A stretch of DNA of 5,476 bases from NCBI GenBank assembly GCA_964388665.1, contig CAYMBJ010000143.1, positions 1-5,476 on the forward strand, in the 5' to 3' direction. Made by a program: the position numbers and the translations under genes. The notes under the pieces were generated by a model that had not been told where the DNA came from, searched no databases, and saw only the letters and a program-made list of their open reading frames with translations. The stretch comes from CALCCV01 sp964388665 (GTDB lineage: Bacteria; Bdellovibrionota; Bdellovibrionia; Bdellovibrionales; Bdellovibrionaceae). This document shows positions 5,473-5,476 of this stretch, one piece after another (positions within the stretch are counted from its first letter, which is position 1; the number at the start of each line of letters is the position of its first letter).

Positions 5473-5476
5473 TGTT

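Larger units (their letters stand above)
5185..5476. other. Intergenic tail region rich in inverted repeats
   Basis: No plus-strand gene is visible after the fibre stop at 5184. No hairpin with a T-run directly follows the stop, so transcription may run on to the structures at 5323-5411. A minus-strand frame without a start codon crosses this region and is listed separately. Confidence 0.6.

Noticed and set aside
1..5476. CRISPR array, tRNA, rRNA or prophage structural operon
   Set aside because: No regularly spaced direct repeats, no cloverleaf or rRNA-like segments were seen. The fibre gene has no phage neighbours and carries a signal peptide, which argues for a host surface protein.

Overview
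The window suggests a chromosomal segment of a Gram-negative bacterium of moderate GC content (roughly 45-48% by eye), most likely a member of the Bdellovibrionota (Bdellovibrio-like predators and relatives). That assignment is inferred from two things: a large secreted fibre-type protein with a poly-glycine hinge, and an adjacent small cysteine-containing lipoprotein. Both are styles common in that phylum. No rRNA, tRNA or other phylogenetic marker is present, so the assignment is provisional.

Left part, minus strand (about 16-2008): a sensor histidine kinase with a periplasmic solute-binding sensor domain is read leftwards. It keeps its phosphoacceptor histidine, N-box and first glycine box. 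It then loses the rest of the ATP-binding domain within about 30 bases of the window edge, so it is probably non-functional as a kinase. Just upstream, and overlapping its start by an ATGA junction, is a small cysteine-rich open frame of about 53 codons with a SEC-C-like cysteine pattern. Further upstream, in another frame and overlapping it by about 70-80 bases, is a 125-codon cysteine-rich frame. These two may be separate small genes or halves of one frameshifted gene.

Middle (2009-2222): a divergent intergenic region, AT-rich, with only weak promoter candidates.

Right part, plus strand (2223-5184): a compact two-gene unit. An exported lipoprotein (240 aa) overlaps by 14 bases the start of a 750-aa secreted protein. 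That protein has an N-terminal beta-rich domain, a short tail-fibre-like segment, a glycine hinge, a tail-fibre-like beta module, and a C-terminal domain of about 335 residues that reads like a beta-propeller or beta-rich adhesive tip. The pair looks like a surface fibre or adhesin with an outer-membrane lipoprotein partner, and it recalls the mosaic adhesive trimer proteins known from Bdellovibrio.

Right edge (5185-5476): no convincing gene. It holds three inverted repeats, including a strong 53-base one with 11-bp perfect outer arms. None is followed by a canonical T-tract on either strand. A 48-codon minus-strand open frame with no usable start codon crosses the large inverted repeat.
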